Shown here: positions 61,800 to 64,000 of the stretch, one piece after another
Position numbering within the stretch: the stretch's first letter is position 1
Layout: each line of letters opens with the position of its first letter
Source: Vibrio aphrogenes
Lineage (GTDB): Bacteria; Pseudomonadota; Gammaproteobacteria; Enterobacterales; Vibrionaceae
NCBI RefSeq assembly: GCF_002157735.2
Contig: NZ_AP018689.1
Coordinates: 1,831,619 to 1,895,618, forward strand
DNA length: 64,000 nt
Direction of reading: 5' to 3'
The notes under the pieces: generated by a model
Seen by the model: only the letters and a program-made list of their open reading frames with translations
Databases searched by the model: none
What the model was told of the DNA's origin: nothing
Translations under genes and position numbers: made by a program

Positions 61800-62855
61800 C
61801 TAATCTGCATATACACGTTGCACTTCAACTTCGTTGATAAGCTCACGTAGAATTGAGGTGGCAAAACATCCGGCTGGTAAAGAGAAAGACAACACGATAT
61901 CGTCTTGCTCTTGATGCCATTGCATATTGTGCGCCGTTAAACCAATAACACGACGATCATGACGCATCCGATTTCCACGGATTAGCTTCATTAAATCTTC
62001 CTCAGCATCAACAAAAACTTGTTCTAACTGTAATGCTTGTCCTTGAGTTGGTAACGCATTGTCCCCTGCTAAAGCCGCTGTGATTTGAATCTGAGCTTGC
62101 GCTAACTGCGGTTGTAGTTGCGTAATATTGTCCGCATCCACCATCAGAGTTTCACCTAATGAGTTTCGCACAATGTCACCTTCTAATAAGGTCTCAAATA
62201 CACCTTGTTCAATACGGCTTGAAACAATGTGGTTAAAGATCCAAGAGCGGGCTGTCGATAAATACATACTGCGCTTATTTTGATTGCGAGTTCGTACGTT
62301 ATCACGCCCCCAGCGACGGGCTTCATGTAAGTTATTTCCTTCGCGACCAAAGCGCTGAGCCCCATAATAATTAGGGACACCCAAATGCTGAATTTTTTCT
62401 AAACGAGCTAAGATATCCGCTTGATCAGAGATATCAGTCAGTCGAATCACAAATTGATTACTGGCTAAATCTCCAGGGCGTAATTTTTTATTATGACGTG
62501 AAGTTTCAAGGACTTTGATACTCGGATGCAAGTCTTCAAGCTCTTGAGGATCAAAGCGCATTTCAGGTTTTGGTAAATGCACACTTAACCATTGCTCCGT
62601 GACAGCATGTCGGTCTTTTAATCCTGCCCATCCTACATTTTTTGATGGCACCCCACAAAGTCGTGCTATTTCATTCGCGACAAAGGCGGTATTTTCCCCT
62701 TCTTTACGAATGCGCACCATTAAATGCTCGCCTTCACCAGAAAAATCAAAACCGAGATCTTCAATCACTTGAAAGTCTTTTGCTTGAGCTTTAATTTTTG
62801 CTGTCGCAATGGGTTTTCCACATAAGTATGCAAATGGCGCTAAAATATCTGTCAT
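61800..62855 (-). CDS. truD: tRNA pseudouridine(13) synthase TruD
   Basis: 351 residues with the catalytic region '[20 protein letters not shown]' (about 73-92, Asp in KDRHA) and '[16 protein letters not shown]' (about 155-170). It makes pseudouridine 13 in tRNA-Glu. 21 bp after ispF, 29 bp before surE, in the conserved ispD-ispF-truD-surE-pcm-nlpD-rpoS order. Confidence 0.97.
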   Translation of the reverse strand: MTDILAPFAYLCGKPIATAKIKAQAKDFQVIEDLGFDFSGEGEHLMVRIRKEGENTAFVANEIARLCGVPSKNVGWAGLKDRHAVTEQWLSVHLPKPEMRFDPQELEDLHPSIKVLETSRHNKKLRPGDLASNQFVIRLTDISDQADILARLEKIQHLGVPNYYGAQRFGREGNNLHEARRWGRDNVRTRNQNKRSMYLSTARSWIFNHIVSSRIEQGVFETLLEGDIVRNSLGETLMVDADNITQLQPQLAQAQIQITAALAGDNALPTQGQALQLEQVFVDAEEDLMKLIRGNRMRHDRRVIGLTAHNMQWHQEQDDIVLSFSLPAGCFATSILRELINEVEVQRVYAD

Positions 62856-62876
62856 AGTAAAATCTTTTTATAGGAA

Positions 62877-63353
62877 TTATTGTCGGATAATCAGAGCGAC
62901 TGCTTCGCAAGCAATCCCCTCTTTTCGACCTGTAAAGCCGAGTTTTTCTGTAGTGGTTGCTTTGACATTCACATTATCAAGCTCGGTTTCTAAATCAGCT
63001 GCAATCGCTTCTCGCATGCTTTGAATATAAGGCAACATTTTAGGTGCTTGTGCAATGATGGTGACATCGGCATTCCCTAATCGATACCCTTTTTCTTTCA
63101 CAAATCGATACACTTCACGTAGCAATGCACGGCTATCTGCGCCTTTCCACTTGTCATCGGTATCCGGAAAATGTTTACCAATATCGCCCGCTGCAATCGC
63201 CCCTAATAAGGCATCGGTTAAGGCGTGTAAAGCCACATCACCATCAGAATGGGCCAATAAACCTTGTTCGTAAGGGATTGCTACACCACCAATAATCACC
63301 GGACCTTCACCGCCAAATTTATGCACGTCAAAACCATGACCAATTCGAATCAT
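62877..63353 (-). CDS. ispF: 2-C-methyl-D-erythritol 2,4-cyclodiphosphate synthase
   Basis: 158 residues, full length. Zinc ligands Asp9 and His11 in '[11 protein letters not shown]' and His in '[20 protein letters not shown]' (about 34-53); '[11 protein letters not shown]' follows. Cyclises CDP-methylerythritol phosphate in the MEP isoprenoid pathway. 18 bp after ispD. Confidence 0.98.
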   Translation of the reverse strand: MIRIGHGFDVHKFGGEGPVIIGGVAIPYEQGLLAHSDGDVALHALTDALLGAIAAGDIGKHFPDTDDKWKGADSRALLREVYRFVKEKGYRLGNADVTIIAQAPKMLPYIQSMREAIAADLETELDNVNVKATTTEKLGFTGRKEGIACEAVALIIRQ

Positions 63354-63371
63354 TATAATACCTACTAAACG

Positions 63372-64000
63372 TTAATAAGATTGAGAAAGAAAAAACTCAG
63401 CCAAGGCTAAATCTTCCGGCTGGGTGACTTTGATATTATCGCTCCGCCCTTGAACAATCAGAGGAGAATAACCTATCGCTTCCATCGCAGAGGCCTCATC
63501 GGTAATGGCTTTGTTATGTGCTAACCCCTCTTCCAATGCGCTTTTAAGATTGATTAAGGGAAACATTTGCGGAGTCAATGCATGCCATAAATGTTCACGT
63601 TCTACCGTATGATCAATAACCACATGGCCATTATCTTGATGTGTGCGTTTCATCGTATCACGAACCGGCGCAGCCAAAATGCCCCCTTGATTCGTGGTTT
63701 GGCATTGCTCAATTAGTTGCTCAATATCCGCTTGATGGACACATGGACGGGCCGCATCATGCACTAGCACCCAAGGGTATTGATGCGCATAATGCTGAGA
63801 TAAGTATTGTAAGCCTGACAACACTGAGTCTACTCGTTCTTTTCCACCCGCCACACGAACAACATTTTCAGCCTTAGCTAAAGGAAGTTCCGGATAATAC
63901 TCATCCCCGTCACTCACCGCGATAACCACTAATTCAATCGCTGGGTGCGCGAGTAAATGCTCAACGGTATGCTCTAATATAGTTTTGCCATGTAAGGTTA
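63372..64000 (-). CDS. ispD: 2-C-methyl-D-erythritol 4-phosphate cytidylyltransferase, 5' end outside window
   Basis: The frame stays open to the window edge; about 208 C-terminal residues are present, starting inside 'LHGKTILEHTVEHLL'. 'WVLVHDAARPCV' and 'AAPVRDTMKRT' are IspD motifs for CTP and MEP binding. The N-terminal glycine-rich CTP loop is beyond the window. It transfers CMP to MEP; ispD-ispF pairing is conserved. Confidence 0.95.
   Translation of the reverse strand, partial: TLHGKTILEHTVEHLLAHPAIELVVIAVSDGDEYYPELPLAKAENVVRVAGGKERVDSVLSGLQYLSQHYAHQYPWVLVHDAARPCVHQADIEQLIEQCQTTNQGGILAAPVRDTMKRTHQDNGHVVIDHTVEREHLWHALTPQMFPLINLKSALEEGLAHNKAITDEASAMEAIGYSPLIVQGRSDNIKVTQPEDLALAEFFLSQSY

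Overview
The window is a stretch of a gammaproteobacterial main chromosome, almost certainly Vibrionaceae and most likely Vibrio. Pointers are the protein sequences (OmpU-like porins, AlaS, RecA and MutS of Vibrio type), the gene order, luxS beside gshA, and moderately low GC with AT-rich spacers. I cannot name the species. Nearly every gene is core housekeeping. I see no prophage, insertion sequence, integron, CRISPR array or rRNA.

Layout. 1-44: start of a GNAT acetyltransferase. 307-2939: oxygen-independent ubiquinone genes ubiT and ubiUV, divergent. 3132-8770: nlpI, pnp, rpsO, truB, rbfA, running into infB, nusA and rimP to 13584, all on the minus strand. 13906-19755: tRNA-fMet, tRNA-Leu, secG, glmM, folP, ftsH, rlmE (minus). 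20012-21051: yhbY (+) and greA (-). 21602-25388: two tandem porins and dacB (+). 25570-31303: carB, carA, dapB (minus). 31304-32396: a 1.1-kb non-coding block packed with repeats. 32397-36136: rplS, trmD, rimM, rpsP, then ffh (minus). 36510-38706: ypjD and corB (+). 38863-45606: luxS, gshA, an M16 lipoprotein peptidase, yqaA and a quinone oxidoreductase (minus). 45811-46797: eight tRNA genes (six Arg-ACG, two Ser-GCT). 47005-52484: csrA, alaS, recX, recA, pncC (minus). 52666-55597: a TAXI-type TRAP transporter (+). 55756-58335: mutS (+). 58516-64000: rpoS, nlpD, pcm, surE, truD, ispF and the 3' part of ispD (minus).

Functionally the window joins translation and RNA metabolism (rimP-nusA-infB-rbfA-truB-rpsO-pnp, rpsP-rimM-trmD-rplS, ffh, alaS, tRNAs), envelope synthesis (glmM, secG, ftsH, dacB, nlpI, nlpD, porins), carbamoyl phosphate and diaminopimelate synthesis (carAB, dapB), DNA repair (recA, recX, mutS) and global regulation (rpoS, csrA, luxS). 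Promoters with readable -35/-10 boxes were found for rpsO, secG, tRNA-fMet, carA, rpsP, ffh, ypjD, the tRNA cluster and recA, the last with a LexA box.

What is least ordinary is the non-coding DNA: a dispersed family of GC-richer repeats (words CGTTGCTCG, CGAGAAGCGAAGCG, GCTCGGAAAAG) at four gene boundaries. It includes a 124-bp unit repeated almost five times upstream of dapB and a 7-bp unit repeated ten times beside the rpsO promoter. Structured leaders before rimP, greA and pnp are also notable. I found no convincing new protein-coding system.
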